Below are positions 28,998 through 40,739 of a stretch of 64,000 bases of DNA, in pieces. Location of the stretch: contig NZ_BPRE01000002.1 in assembly GCF_022179765.1 (NCBI RefSeq), positions 1 through 64,000 of the forward strand, in the 5' to 3' direction. The notes beneath the pieces are model-generated. The model was not told the origin of the DNA and did not search any database. It worked only from the letters and a program-made list of their open reading frames with translations. The translations under genes were made by a program, and so were the position numbers. Source of the stretch: Methylorubrum suomiense. Its GTDB lineage: Bacteria > Pseudomonadota > Alphaproteobacteria > Rhizobiales > Beijerinckiaceae. Position 1 is the stretch's first letter. Each line of letters opens with the position of its first letter.

Positions 28998-29849
28998 TCA
29001 GCGCGTCGGCCCCGTCTCGACCGGGCGCTGCTGGTCCGAGCCCCATTCCGACCACGAGCCGTCATAGAGGGCGCGGGGCGGGCGACCCAAAGTCTCCAGG
29101 GCGAGGGAGACGATCGCGGCGGTCACGCCCGAGCCGCAGGTGGTGATGACCGGCTGGTCGAGATCGACGCCCGCCTCGGCCATGGCGGCGCGCAGGGACG
29201 TCTCGTCCCGGAGCCGGCCGTTGGCCTGCAGAGCTGCGTAGTGGAGGTTCTTCGCACCCGGCATATGACCGGGGCGGACGCCGGGGCGGGGCTCGGCCTC
29301 CTCACCGCGGAAGCGGGGACCGGAGCGGGCATCGACGAGTTGCGCGCCCCCATCCGCCAGCGCCCGGGCTACGTCGTCCGCATCGGCGACGGCGCTCCCG
29401 TCCAACCGGGCGGTGAAATGACGCCGATCGCGCGGGCGACCTTCCCCCTCTTCCGTCGGGTATCCCGCCGCCAGCCAAGCGGGCAGACCGCCTTCGAGGA
29501 GCACCACGTCGCGCATGCCGTAGGTGCGCAGCATCCATCGGACCCGCGGCGCCGAGAACAGGCCCATGCCGTCATAGACGACGACCTGGGCTCCGTCGCC
29601 GACGCCGAGCGCCCGCATTTTCGACGCGAAGACTTCGGGCCGCGCCAGCATATGGGGCAGGGGGGATTCGGTATCGCTCATTGCATCGAGATCGAAGCGG
29701 ATCGCGCCGGGGATATGGGCTGCGCGGTATTCCGCCTTGGCGTCACGGCCTTGGGCCGGCAGATACCAAGAGGCGTCGAGCACCACGATATCGGGTGCGC
29801 TGAGGTGCTGGTACAGCCAGTCCGGCGTGACGAAGGGCGATGTCGCCAT
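28998..29849 (-). CDS. sseA: 3-mercaptopyruvate sulfurtransferase
   Basis: 283 residues with two rhodanese domains. Domain 1: VVLDASWYLP, AEYRAAHIPGAIRFDLD. Domain 2: QLVDARSGPRFRG, GHMPGAKNLHYAAL, with the active-site loop CGSGVTAA (CGSGV points to mercaptopyruvate rather than thiosulfate as sulfur donor). It moves sulfur to thiophilic acceptors in the cytoplasm. The ATG is at 29849. Confidence 0.92.
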   Translation of the reverse strand: MATSPFVTPDWLYQHLSAPDIVVLDASWYLPAQGRDAKAEYRAAHIPGAIRFDLDAMSDTESPLPHMLARPEVFASKMRALGVGDGAQVVVYDGMGLFSAPRVRWMLRTYGMRDVVLLEGGLPAWLAAGYPTEEGEGRPRDRRHFTARLDGSAVADADDVARALADGGAQLVDARSGPRFRGEEAEPRPGVRPGHMPGAKNLHYAALQANGRLRDETSLRAAMAEAGVDLDQPVITTCGSGVTAAIVSLALETLGRPPRALYDGSWSEWGSDQQRPVETGPTR

Positions 29850-30065
29850 GATGTCCTCGCTTGCGCACGAGCCCGCGGATATGCCTCACCCGCTCCGTCA
29901 TCGCCTGGGGATGCGGCGGCGTTGCGGGCGCTTTAAGAGGCACGCGACATCACCACATCCGGCATCGGCGCGCATTCGGCAAGGCCGGCATGAGGTTTCC
30001 CGCCGCGTCACGGCGCCCGTTCGGGCGTTTCCCGCGGCCCCGTCATTCCGAGGATCGAAGTTCGC

Positions 30066-30302
30066 GTGCGAGAGACCTACCACATCGAGGTGCTCGGCCC
30101 CGAGGAAGACGGGGCGCCGGGCGGCGTCCAGCAGCGGATGACGGTGCGAACCGACACGCCGGACGGCGCGGCCGAGCGCGCCCGCCGCCTCTTCGCGCGG
30201 GCGCGGGTGCCGCAACGCTCGGGCCCGGCGGCGGAGGCGGTACGGGTCCTCGACGGCGCGGGTACGGAAGTCTTCCGAATGAGCCGTTACGACGAGGGCT
30301 AG
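30066..30302 (+). CDS. Small hypothetical protein
   Basis: 78 residues from a GTG at 30066. It looks like a folded domain: RETYHIEVLGPEED, then TDTPDGAAERARRLFARARV and EAVRVLDGAGTEVFRM, a beta-alpha-beta pattern. GC-rich third positions support coding. I do not recognise the family. It lies between sseA and the helicase, divergent from sseA. Confidence 0.6.
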   Translation: MRETYHIEVLGPEEDGAPGGVQQRMTVRTDTPDGAAERARRLFARARVPQRSGPAAEAVRVLDGAGTEVFRMSRYDEG

Positions 30303-30549
30303 CCTTCGCCCGCATTGACTTCGCACCCGCAGCATCGCATATCGCGTCTGCAGCGTCAGCGGCTCCGAGCCGCTTGAGGGGGCTGCGTGACGGTTCGCGC
30401 CGCTTGAAGGTGCGCCCCGGCCCCTCTCTTCAACGTGCATGCACCCCGGATCGCCCCATCACGCGGGCAATCCCTCGCACCATCGGACCCGATACCTCGT
30501 CCGCGCGCATCGCCGGGCCGCGGGTTCCGCTGCATTGAGAAGTACCGAC

Positions 30550-32055
30550 TTGACCCAATTCACCGATTTCGGCCTCGCCCAGCCCGTTCTCCGGGCTCTC
30601 GCGGAGGCCGGCTACACGGCGCCGACGCCGATCCAGGCACAGGCCATCCCGCCGGCCATGGAAGGCCGCGACCTGTGCGGCATCGCCCAGACCGGCACCG
30701 GCAAGACGGCGGCCTTCGCGCTGCCGATCCTGCATCGCCTCTCGCTCTCGACCCGGCGGGCCCCGCGCCGCGGCTGCCGCGTGCTCGTGCTCTCGCCGAC
30801 CCGTGAGCTCGCCAGCCAGATCGCCGAGTCGTTCTCGGATTACGGCCGGCATCTGCCCTACACCAACACCGTCGTGTTCGGCGGCGTGAATATCGGCCGC
30901 CAGGAGCGGGCGGTGGCGCCGGGCGTCGACATCCTCGTCGCGACGCCGGGCCGGCTGATCGACCTCGTCGACCGCCGCGCGCTGACGCTGGAGGGCGTCG
31001 AGATCCTCGTCCTCGACGAGGCGGACCAGATGCTCGATCTCGGCTTCATCCATGCGCTGAAGCGCATCGTGAAGATGCTGCCGCGGGAGCGTCAGAGCCT
31101 GTTCTTCTCGGCCACCATGCCGAAGAACATCGCCGGACTCGCCGATCAATACCTGTCGAGCCCGGTGCAGGTCGCCGTCACGCCGGTCGCGACGACGGCC
31201 GAGCGCGTCGAGCAGCAGGTCATCTTCTGTCACACCGGCGCCAAGCAGGCGCTGCTGGGCCACATCCTGCGCGATCCCAAGATCGAGCGCGTGCTGGTCT
31301 TCACCCGTACCAAGCACGGCGCCGACCGTGTCGTGCGCGGCCTCGACAAGGTCGGGATCGCGGGCGCGGCGATCCACGGCAACAAGAGTCAGCCCCAGCG
31401 CGAGCGGGCGCTCGCCGCCTTCCGTGACGGCTCATGCCGGGTGCTGGTGGCGACCGACATTGCCGCCCGCGGCATCGACGTCGAGGGCGTGACGCATGTG
31501 GTGAACTACGATCTGCCGAACGTGCCGGAATCCTACGTCCATCGCATCGGTCGCACCGCGCGCGCCGGGGCGGAAGGTCTCGCCATCTCGTTCTGCAACG
31601 ACGAGGAGCGCGCCTATCTGCGCGATATCGAGCGGATCACCCGTCAGAAGGTGCCGGTCGTCGGCTTCCCCGAGGGGTTCGTTCCGCCGTCCCGTCAGGA
31701 GGCGGCCGAGACCGCTGCGGCGGAGGAGCGGCGTCCGCCGCGTCAGCCCCAGGGCCGTCCCGGCCAGCGTCAGGGCCACGGTCGCCCCGGCGGCGGTCGC
31801 GGCCAGGAGGCCCGTGGCGGTGGCCGTCCCGGCGGTCAGCCCGGTCGCGACCAGCGGGCCGAGCCGCGCCAGGACGGACGCGGCGGCCAGCCTCACCGCG
31901 GCAACCAGCCCCGCCCCGAGCGGATCGCGGAGGGCGGCCAGCGGCGGCCCGACGGGCGTCCCGGCAACCGCCAGGGCCAGCAGCGTCCGGCCCGTCCGGG
32001 CGGCGGCGAGGGGGGACGGTCCATCGGTTGGCTCGATCGCTCGCCGCGCTCGTAA
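30550..32055 (+). CDS. DEAD-box RNA helicase (RhlE/CsdA-like) with RGG-like tail
   Basis: 501 residues from a TTG at 30550 (MTQFTDFGL), with GAGAAG upstream; a TTG five codons earlier is an alternative. Motifs: Q-motif [10 protein letters not shown], motif I AQTGTGKT, Ia [30 protein letters not shown]. From residue ~385 the tail is extremely Gly/Arg/Gln/Pro-rich ([18 protein letters not shown]), as in RNA-chaperone helicases. It unwinds RNA in ribosome assembly or cold adaptation. The 247-nt upstream stretch contains small hairpins (AGCGGCT-CCG-AGCCGCT near 30357). Confidence 0.93.
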   Translation: MTQFTDFGLAQPVLRALAEAGYTAPTPIQAQAIPPAMEGRDLCGIAQTGTGKTAAFALPILHRLSLSTRRAPRRGCRVLVLSPTRELASQIAESFSDYGRHLPYTNTVVFGGVNIGRQERAVAPGVDILVATPGRLIDLVDRRALTLEGVEILVLDEADQMLDLGFIHALKRIVKMLPRERQSLFFSATMPKNIAGLADQYLSSPVQVAVTPVATTAERVEQQVIFCHTGAKQALLGHILRDPKIERVLVFTRTKHGADRVVRGLDKVGIAGAAIHGNKSQPQRERALAAFRDGSCRVLVATDIAARGIDVEGVTHVVNYDLPNVPESYVHRIGRTARAGAEGLAISFCNDEERAYLRDIERITRQKVPVVGFPEGFVPPSRQEAAETAAAEERRPPRQPQGRPGQRQGHGRPGGGRGQEARGGGRPGGQPGRDQRAEPRQDGRGGQPHRGNQPRPERIAEGGQRRPDGRPGNRQGQQRPARPGGGEGGRSIGWLDRSPRS

Positions 32056-32127
32056 CCTTCCCATGATCTTGCCCTAGATCTCACCGGGCCGGGGCATCGC
32101 TCCGGCCCGACGTTTTTGGAGGTCTCA

Positions 32128-32313
32128 ATGCGGTTCGAACTCTACCGGGATGCCGCCGGCGAGTGGCGTTGGCGCCTGCGGGTGCAGAATGGCAACGTCA
32201 TCGCCGATTCCGGCGAAGGGTACGTGCGTCGCGAAGATTGCGAGCACGCGATCGCGCTGGTGAAACGCAGCGGTGAGGCCTCCACCGTCGATATGACGAC
32301 GAAGATCGCCTGA
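32128..32313 (+). CDS. DUF1508 / YegP-like small protein
   Basis: 61 residues. MRFELYRDAAGEWRWRLRVQNGNVIADSGEGY is the DUF1508 repeat (W-RW-L-NG-VIA-SGE-Y); here a single repeat rather than the two of E. coli YegP. TGGAGG is six nt upstream of the ATG. Function unknown. Confidence 0.85.
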   Translation: MRFELYRDAAGEWRWRLRVQNGNVIADSGEGYVRREDCEHAIALVKRSGEASTVDMTTKIA

Positions 32314-32430
32314 CCGAATCGGTGGAAAAGTCCCGGCGGGACGAAACCGTCCGGCTTCCTGTGACGTTCCAGCCCGCGCGGGTGACGCAGAGATGCGCCC
32401 ACTCGCGCCTGTCGCAGAGGGAACGTCGAC

Positions 32431-32718
32431 TTGATCAGGACATTGTTGCTCGCCGCGCTGATGGCGCTCGGCCTCGCTGTCGCCGCCCCGCAGGGCGCAT
32501 CCGCCGCACCGGTCGGCCCCTCGGCCGCCCTGCTCGCCGAAACCGCGCCGGCCACGGTCGAAAAGGCGCAGTACTACTACCGCCGTCGCGGTTGGGGTCC
32601 GCGCCCCTATTACGGCCGCCGCTTCTACGGACCGCGCCCGTTCTACCGCCGTCCTTACTACGGCCGCCGCTTCTATGGCCCGCGCCGGTTCTATGGCCCG
32701 CGTCGGTTCTACTACTAA
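32431..32718 (+). CDS. Small secreted protein with Tyr-Arg-Phe-rich repeats
   Basis: 95 residues from a TTG at 32431, with GAGGGA upstream. A Sec signal peptide (LLLAALMALGLAVAAPQGASA) precedes a tail made of degenerate YYGRRFYGPR/RFYGPRRFY repeats (residues ~48-95) that is strongly basic and aromatic. Such repeats may bind polymers or wall material. No named family. It is followed by a strong terminator. Confidence 0.75.
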   Translation: MIRTLLLAALMALGLAVAAPQGASAAPVGPSAALLAETAPATVEKAQYYYRRRGWGPRPYYGRRFYGPRPFYRRPYYGRRFYGPRRFYGPRRFYY

Positions 32719-32743
32719 GATCTGACAGCCCCGTGCCGTCGAG

Positions 32744-32773
32744 AACCCGGAGCCGTGCGGCTCCGGGTTTTTT
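32744..32773 (+). terminator. Rho-independent terminator after the Tyr/Arg-rich protein
   Basis: AACCCGGAGCC and GGCTCCGGGTT form an 11-bp stem with a GTGC loop followed by TTTTTT. Confidence 0.93.
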
Positions 32774-32899
32774 CGTGACACGTGCTCTGCATCATGATGC
32801 CGTTTCAACTGGTCTCCCTATAGTTCCGAGCCGTTTCGCGGTAGGATCCTGCCGATGTGAGACGGGCCGCGTCAGTTGGGCCGCTCCGGAGGAAGCCCG

Positions 32900-33043
32900 A
32901 TGAACGATCTCGTGGCGCGTCTGCGGCGCGCCGAGGCGCAGCCTCGCGCGTGGTCCTGGCAGGACATTCCCCTCGAAGTGCTGATGTGCGCCGCTGCGAT
33001 CTTCCTGGCGGCCGGTCTGAAGCTTGCGGGGCTCACTCCGTGA
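32900..33043 (+). CDS. Small single-pass membrane protein (47 aa)
   Basis: 47 residues: MNDLVARLRRAEAQPRAW..., then one transmembrane helix (IPLEVLMCAAAIFLAAGLKLAGL). The ribosome site CGGAGGAAG is excellent, five nt from the ATG. Third positions are GC-rich. It is too short for most gene callers. No family recognised. Confidence 0.65.
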   Translation: MNDLVARLRRAEAQPRAWSWQDIPLEVLMCAAAIFLAAGLKLAGLTP

Positions 33044-33145
33044 CGTCCTGGCGCTGGACGACCCCTAGTGCGACCGCGAAGGGCGTGCTTGGCTTACGTT
33101 TGAGCGACGGCAGCGGTGAGCGGACTGGCGCGGGGGAGGGGAGCG

Positions 33146-33550
33146 ATGACGCAAGCGAGCGAGGCGACCGAGGAGCAGCCCACAGGTGATCTAACGGTGC
33201 GCACCATCGCGATGCCCGCCGACACCAACGCCAACGGCGATATTTTCGGCGGATGGGTGCTGTCGCAGATGGATCAGGCGGGCGGGATCGCCGGCGTCGA
33301 GCGGGCCCAGGGTCGGGTCGTCACCGTCGCCGTCGAGGCCATGACGTTCATCCGACCGGTTCGCGTGGGCGACGTGCTCTGCGTCTACACGCGGGTCGAC
33401 AAGGTCGGACGCACCTCGATGAAGATCCATCTCGAAGCCTGGGCGCGTCGGTTCCGGACGCAGCTGCGCGAGAAGGTCACCGAGGCAACCTTCACCTTCG
33501 TGGCGATCGACGATGAGGGCCGCCCGCGACCGATCCCCTTGGAGGGCTAA
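33146..33550 (+). CDS. Acyl-CoA thioesterase, hotdog fold (YciA-like)
   Basis: 134 residues. AMPADTNANGDIFGGWVLSQMDQAGGIAG is the acyl-CoA hydrolase signature with the catalytic Asp, followed by TVAVEAMTFIRPVRVGD and RVDKVGRTSMKIHLEAWAR. It hydrolyses acyl-CoA to free acid and CoA. The start chosen is the ATG at 33146 after GGGGAGGGG; a GTG/ATG ten codons upstream is less likely. Confidence 0.9.
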   Translation: MTQASEATEEQPTGDLTVRTIAMPADTNANGDIFGGWVLSQMDQAGGIAGVERAQGRVVTVAVEAMTFIRPVRVGDVLCVYTRVDKVGRTSMKIHLEAWARRFRTQLREKVTEATFTFVAIDDEGRPRPIPLEG

Positions 33551-33622
33551 GCTGCGTTTGGCGCCGGGCCTTCGAGCGGGCTAGAACAGGCATCCGTTCC
33601 GAGACACATCCGAAGAGCCCGC

Positions 33623-34267
33623 ATGTCCGCCACGCCCCGCGCCGCGATCATTCCGGTGACGCCGTTCCAGCAGAACTGCACCCTGATCTGGGACGACGCG
33701 ACCAAGGTCGGCGCCGTCGTCGATCCCGGCGGCGATCTCGACCGGATCGAAGCCGCGATCCGTGGACAGGGTGTGACGGTCGAGAAGATCCTGCTGACCC
33801 ACGGCCATATCGACCATGCCGGAGGCGCCGCGGAGCTGAAGGAGCGTCTCGGCGTGCCGGTCGAGGGGCCGCACGAGGCCGACCGCTTCCTGCTCGATTC
33901 ATTGCCCGACACCGGAGCGAATTACGGGATCGACGGCGCCCGCGCCATCACACCCGACCGCTGGCTGAACGAGGGCGACAGCGTGACCGTCGGCGGCCTG
34001 ACCTTCGCCATTCTGCATGCCCCCGGCCACTCGCCCGGCAGCGTCGTATTCGTCAGCCGCGATGCGCGCTTCGCCCTGGTGGGCGACGTGGTGTTCCAGG
34101 GTTCCGTCGGGCGCACCGATCTGCCCGGTGGTAATCACGAGCAACTGATCAAGGCGATCAAGGACAAAGTCCTCCCGCTCGGCGACGACGTCGCTTTCAT
34201 TCCGGGGCATGGGCCGACCGGTACGCTCGGCCAGGAGCGTCTGACGAACCCGTTCCTGCAGGGTTGA
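33623..34267 (+). CDS. Metallo-beta-lactamase fold hydrolase (glyoxalase II-like)
   Basis: 214 residues. Metal motif THGHIDHAGG (HxHxDH), HAPGHSPGSV, LVGDVVFQGSVGRTDLPGG and FIPGHGPTGTLGQE. This is the short YcbL-type glyoxalase II family acting on hydroxyacyl-glutathione thioesters. The ATG at 33623 is 73 nt after the thioesterase. Confidence 0.88.
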   Translation: MSATPRAAIIPVTPFQQNCTLIWDDATKVGAVVDPGGDLDRIEAAIRGQGVTVEKILLTHGHIDHAGGAAELKERLGVPVEGPHEADRFLLDSLPDTGANYGIDGARAITPDRWLNEGDSVTVGGLTFAILHAPGHSPGSVVFVSRDARFALVGDVVFQGSVGRTDLPGGNHEQLIKAIKDKVLPLGDDVAFIPGHGPTGTLGQERLTNPFLQG

Positions 34268-34431
34268 GGGAGGATGTCGGCCCGCTCGCCCTTCCGGCGA
34301 CGGGCCTCTGCGATCCTAACTGACGCTTAACGGAAAAGGGGCAGAAAAGTCGGGTGCAACGCCACCAATGCGGCGCAAAAAACGATGCAAAATCAGGGGG
34401 GAACGCCTATATGAATCCGGCACGGACATAG

Positions 34432-36942
<2,511 letters not shown>

Positions 36943-37138
36943 TCGAGGATGCGGCGGCGCGCGACAGCCGCGCCGTCATCGCGAGGCGGAGCCGACGCCA
37001 TCAAGGGCTCCGCAGCTTACGGTGAAGTCAGAACCGTTCTTGGGGCGAGCCGCCCTTGTCGGCCGAGTCGCGCTCGGATTCGTTTCGGCTCTGCCTCGCT
37101 TGGACGGCCTTGGGTAGAGACCGAGGCCGTCCGCTCCT

Positions 37139-37846
37139 TCAGGCTCGCGCCGATGCCAATCCGTTCGGGAGACCTTCGAAGGATTCCGTCAGGAAGGCAC
37201 GGGCCCGGCTGACCCGGCTCTTGACCGTGCCGACTTGGCAGCCGAGACGCTCGGCCGCTTCCTCGTACGTAAAGCCTTCGGCGCCGACGAGCAGCAAGGC
37301 CTGACGCTGCGGAAGGGGCAGGGTTCCGATCAAATTCATCACCATCCGCAGGCCGGCGGCATGTTCCTGATCGGCCTGTGTGGTCAGCGTACCGGCATGG
37401 GTGCCGTCGGCGTCCTCGACCTCGCGGCGGCCCTTGCGAACCTCCGTGTAGAACTGGTTGCGCAGGATCGTGAACAGCCACGCGGTGAAGTTGGTGCCCG
37501 GCGTGAACCGCTCCCGGTTGGCCCAGGCCTTCACCATCGTTTCCTGAACGAGATCGTCGGCGCGGCTCGGATTGGCCGTCAGCGAGATCGCGAAGGTACG
37601 CAGCATCGGCAGGGCCTTCACGAGATCGTCGCGAAAGACCGTCTCCATCCGCCCGCCATGGGCGGCCAAGGCGATCTCGACGCGAGCCATCAGCTCACCG
37701 AGTCGACCGGGGAGGGGGGCCTGCGCGGCGACGGCGAAGTAGTCGCGCAGCGCCATTGCCAGATGGCCGGGTACGGCCTTCGTGGCATCCTGTCGATCTG
37801 CCGCGAGCAGATCTTCGCCCTCGGCGTGCGTCGGTCGGTCAGTCAT
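37139..37846 (-). CDS. ecfG: EcfG-family general stress sigma factor with NepR-like N-terminal segment
   Basis: 235 residues. Region 2 (residues ~73-142) reads LRTFAISLTANPSRADDLVQETMVKAWANRERFTPGTN with AWLFTILRNQFYTEVRK...EVEDADG, the EcfG (ECF15) signature. Region 4 spans ~165-222 (TLPLPQRQALLLVGAEGFTYEEAAERLG, GTVKSRVSRAR). The unusual part is residues ~29-60, ALRDYFAVAAQAPLPGRLGEL, which follows the NepR pattern. EcfG proteins typically begin close to region 2. Neither phyR nor a separate nepR is adjacent. It directs general-stress transcription; the N-terminal segment may alter its control. Confidence 0.85.
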   Translation of the reverse strand: MTDRPTHAEGEDLLAADRQDATKAVPGHLAMALRDYFAVAAQAPLPGRLGELMARVEIALAAHGGRMETVFRDDLVKALPMLRTFAISLTANPSRADDLVQETMVKAWANRERFTPGTNFTAWLFTILRNQFYTEVRKGRREVEDADGTHAGTLTTQADQEHAAGLRMVMNLIGTLPLPQRQALLLVGAEGFTYEEAAERLGCQVGTVKSRVSRARAFLTESFEGLPNGLASARA

Positions 37847-38258
37847 CCTGGCTTTGGCCTCGACTACGGCTTAGCTTGCTAGAAGAATTCCAAGTTCGAT
37901 ACCAATCAAAAAATGAACTGATGCTAAACGAAGCCGTAACGGTACAGATACTTATCCCTCCTGCTGGTCGCCGGCACCTGCGCAGCTTCGCGGTATAGCG
38001 GGCAAACTTGCGGCCGAGCTTACTGTTGACGCTCCAAGCGGGGCGGTAATCCCTGCTGTCCGAGGAGGGTCGATGTCAGCCAGCGCTCCCAAGGCGGGCG
38101 GAGCCCGCCGTCGATCGGCATGTCCGCGAATGCGGTTGGGCGTTCAATGAATCGGATTGGGCTCTCCGCCTGACAACGCAACGGCTCTGCACCGGACATC
38201 GATCATCCGCGATGGAACATCTGCCGGGTAAGCCGTCGAGCAAAGCGAGCCGCCCGCG
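37847..38258. other. 412-nt intergenic region upstream of the sigma gene
   Basis: The stretch next to the sigma gene is AT-rich (around 37880-37930), consistent with its promoter. I looked for the EcfG consensus GGAAC-N16/17-GTT and did not find a good match. A 25-codon frame at 38073-38150 on the plus strand has a strong GAGGAGGG ribosome site but an unremarkable sequence; I cannot tell whether it is translated. Confidence 0.4.
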
Positions 38259-39038
38259 TCAGGCGGTCCGCTGAGCGATTAGAAAGAGCCGCGGGAAGGC
38301 GAGGAGGACGCGTCCGTCGTTCCGCGTCGGATAGGCCTCACACAGGGCCTGCTCATAGCTGGTGAGGAAGCCGGCGCGATGCTCGGCCGAGAGCGGCGCC
38401 AGGAACGGGCGGAGGCCGGTTCCCTGGAGCCAAGCGACGATGGCGCCCGCACCGGCGAGGGGATGGAAATAGGTCGTGCGCCAGAGATCGACGGTGCTGC
38501 ACCCGGCCCCGCGCAGCAGGTCGTCATAGGCGTCGACCGCGAGGATCGGGGTGCGCGCGGCAGCCGGGTCGCCGATCGATGCGGCCCATGGACCGTTCGC
38601 GGCGACCTCCCGCATCAGCCGATGCGAAGGCTCGTCGAGATTGTCCGGCATCTGCAGGGCCAAGCAGCCGCCGGGGCGCAGCTGCCGGACCAGACGCGGC
38701 AGCAGCGTCGCGTGATCCGGTAGCCATTGCAGGACGGCATTGGCGAAGATCAGATCGGGCGGAGCCTCGGCGTGAAAATCCCGGATGTCCGCCGCGACGA
38801 AGCGCAATCCGGGAAGGTCGCGGCGCGCCTGTGCCAGCATATCGGGCGCGCTGTCGACGCCAACGATATCGGCTTTGGGAAAGCGCTGCGCCAGGAGCGC
38901 CGTACTGTTCCCCGGCCCACAACCGAGATCGATCACCCGATCCGCCGTACCGAGGGGCACGTGAGCGAGGAGATCCGCCGCGGGTCGGGTGCGTTCCTGG
39001 GCGAAGCGAAGATACTGGGCCGCGTTCCAGTCCGACAT
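38259..39038 (-). CDS. tam: Trans-aconitate 2-methyltransferase
   Basis: 259 residues from the ATG at 39038 ([24 protein letters not shown]), the family's usual start; a frame open further upstream is not homologous. SAM site: [20 protein letters not shown]. Downstream [29 protein letters not shown], and [16 protein letters not shown] [15 protein letters not shown] support Tam specifically. It methylates trans-aconitate, an inhibitor of aconitase. Confidence 0.9.
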   Translation of the reverse strand: MSDWNAAQYLRFAQERTRPAADLLAHVPLGTADRVIDLGCGPGNSTALLAQRFPKADIVGVDSAPDMLAQARRDLPGLRFVAADIRDFHAEAPPDLIFANAVLQWLPDHATLLPRLVRQLRPGGCLALQMPDNLDEPSHRLMREVAANGPWAASIGDPAAARTPILAVDAYDDLLRGAGCSTVDLWRTTYFHPLAGAGAIVAWLQGTGLRPFLAPLSAEHRAGFLTSYEQALCEAYPTRNDGRVLLAFPRLFLIAQRTA

Positions 39039-39172
39039 GCTCGCCTCCGAAGCAGGCGCGGTGTGTCGTGACAGATTACACAGTGGACGGGCGAACGCAG
39101 CCACTTGGCGGGGCGGCACGGTCTTGTCAGCCTCCAACGCGATTGCAGCCGGATACAACCGGGAGAGAGAAC

Positions 39173-39604
39173 ATGCTTGAGGAATTCAAGAAATTCGCCT
39201 TGCGCGGCAACGTGGTCGATCTCGCCGTCGGCGTCATCATCGGCGCAGCCTTCGGCGCCATCGTGAATTCGTTGGTGCAGGACGTGATCATGCCAATCAT
39301 CGGCGCGGTGACGGGCGGCCTCGATTTCTCGAACTACTACATCCCGCTCTCGTCGAAGGTGCAATCGGGGATGGCCTATGCCGACGCCAAGAAGGTCGGC
39401 GCGGTGATTGGCTACGGACAGTTCCTCACACTCGCCGTCAACTTTACGATCGTGGCCTTCGTGCTGTTCATGGTGATTCGCGCAATGAACGCGCTGAAGT
39501 CACGGGAAGAGGCGAAGCCCGAACCGGTCGCGGAGCTGCCCGCGGACGTGAAGCTGCTGGGAGAAATCCGCGATCTCCTGGCTGAGCGCCGGTCGAACCC
39601 CTGA
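39173..39604 (+). CDS. mscL: Large-conductance mechanosensitive channel MscL
   Basis: 143 residues. [37 protein letters not shown] is the MscL signature, with the pore helix, then a periplasmic loop and the second helix ([23 protein letters not shown]). The C terminus ends in [10 protein letters not shown]. It opens under membrane tension during hypo-osmotic shock. GGGAGAGAG precedes the ATG. Confidence 0.96.
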   Translation: MLEEFKKFALRGNVVDLAVGVIIGAAFGAIVNSLVQDVIMPIIGAVTGGLDFSNYYIPLSSKVQSGMAYADAKKVGAVIGYGQFLTLAVNFTIVAFVLFMVIRAMNALKSREEAKPEPVAELPADVKLLGEIRDLLAERRSNP

Positions 39605-39621
39605 GGGTCTGAGAACAGAGG

Positions 39622-39906
39622 CTATTCCGGCCGGCGTGGCTTGTCTTCGGGAAGGGCCACGCCGAACGCATCGAGGATGCGCTCAAGAGCCTGCTCGACG
39701 GCTTCGGTGCCTTCCTCGTGGGTCTTGAGACGCGTCTCAAGGCGCTTGATCTGCGGTTCGAACTTCACTGGCACTTCGGGTTCGTCGCCGAGGAAGCGCG
39801 GGCCGGGCGTTTCGACCGTATAGACGGTGCGCAATTCATGGCCGAGATGATCACGAACGGATTCCGGCAGCGGGGCTGCATCGGATCTCTCGTCGGGGGC
39901 GCTCAT
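39622..39906 (-). CDS. Hypothetical protein, charged, C-terminal helix
   Basis: 94 residues, no named family recognised. It is acidic, with a helical C-terminal part (KRLETRLKTHEEGTEAVEQALERILDAFG). No signal peptide or membrane segment. It converges with mscL, 17 nt apart. Confidence 0.6.
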   Translation of the reverse strand: MSAPDERSDAAPLPESVRDHLGHELRTVYTVETPGPRFLGDEPEVPVKFEPQIKRLETRLKTHEEGTEAVEQALERILDAFGVALPEDKPRRPE

Positions 39907-40052
39907 CGTCTGTCCTGCTAGGGTTTGGCCGGCCTTGCACCTGTCAACGGACGAAAACGGATAAGCGTTGCGTGCTTGTGGGACCGAGCTTCGTTTGAAG
40001 ATCGGCTTCGATGATGGGACGAAGGAGCCGATTATCTCGGCGCAAAAGAAAA

Positions 40053-40080
40053 CGGCCCCGGCGCAGGAGCGCCGGGGCCG
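40053..40080 (-). terminator. Terminator of the DUF1236 gene
   Basis: A perfect 12-bp stem (CGGCCCCGGCGC with its complement, AGGA loop) followed on the minus strand by TTTTCTTTT, 40 nt beyond the DUF1236 stop. Confidence 0.93.
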
Positions 40081-40119
40081 GTCAGCGGCGCTGCCTCTCG
40101 GCAGCGCACTTGAGACGTC

Positions 40120-40533
40120 TTACTCGATGACTTCGATGATGCGGTGACGGCCGTCGACCAGCACCGGACGGTCGTTGACGACGGTGTAGCGGGTGCCGCG
40201 GGCCACGCTGTACTCGCCGGGGACGTCGTAATAGGTCACGCCCGAGTTCGGCAGCACGGTGCCGACGGCAACGCGGCCATCGTAATCGTAGGAGCGGACG
40301 TTGCGCTCACGAACGTAGGAGCGGAAGCGCGGACGATCCTCGACACCGAGAATGCCGCCGATCGTGCCGGTGGCCGCGCCGACCGCACCGCCGACGATCG
40401 CGCCGACCGGGCCGGCCGCATCCGCGCCGTCCTGCGCACCGCGCTCGGCACCGCGCAGCGTGCCCTGGGCCTGAGCGGCCATCGGCAGCGCGAGAGCAAA
40501 AGCCGAAACGGCCAGAAGGGTCTTGATCTTCAT
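40120..40533 (-). CDS. DUF1236 domain secreted protein
   Basis: 137 residues. Signal peptide KIKTLLAVSAFALALPMAAQAQ; a Gly/Ala segment (GPVGAIVGGAVGAATGTIGGILG) that may be membrane-associated; then the DUF1236 domain (AVGTVLPNSGVTYYDVPGEY...YTVVNDRPVLVDGRHRIIEVI). Common in Rhizobiales; function unknown. A dedicated terminator follows. Confidence 0.85.
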   Translation of the reverse strand: MKIKTLLAVSAFALALPMAAQAQGTLRGAERGAQDGADAAGPVGAIVGGAVGAATGTIGGILGVEDRPRFRSYVRERNVRSYDYDGRVAVGTVLPNSGVTYYDVPGEYSVARGTRYTVVNDRPVLVDGRHRIIEVIE

Positions 40534-40739
40534 TCGTGCATCTCCGTCCTAGTGACGTCCGCCGCCTGTCGTCTGCAGCGAAGCATGGCCGGACAACGCC
40601 GCACCCGGCGATTGGGATGCATGAAAAATCGAGAAAGGCTGAGATTATCCCCTGCTGCGCGATTTGGGGGCAGTTCTTTCAAGGACTCTCGGCGGCAGAA
40701 CGAAAACTGTTGGTATCACGCCGACGATGGTCACGAGCC

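Noticed and set aside
28870..29055. 61-codon frame opposite the sseA 3' end
   Set aside because: Overlaps sseA and has no homology or ribosome site.
38211..38240. GGAAC box that might be an EcfG-dependent promoter
   Set aside because: No GTT at the required 16-17 nt spacing.
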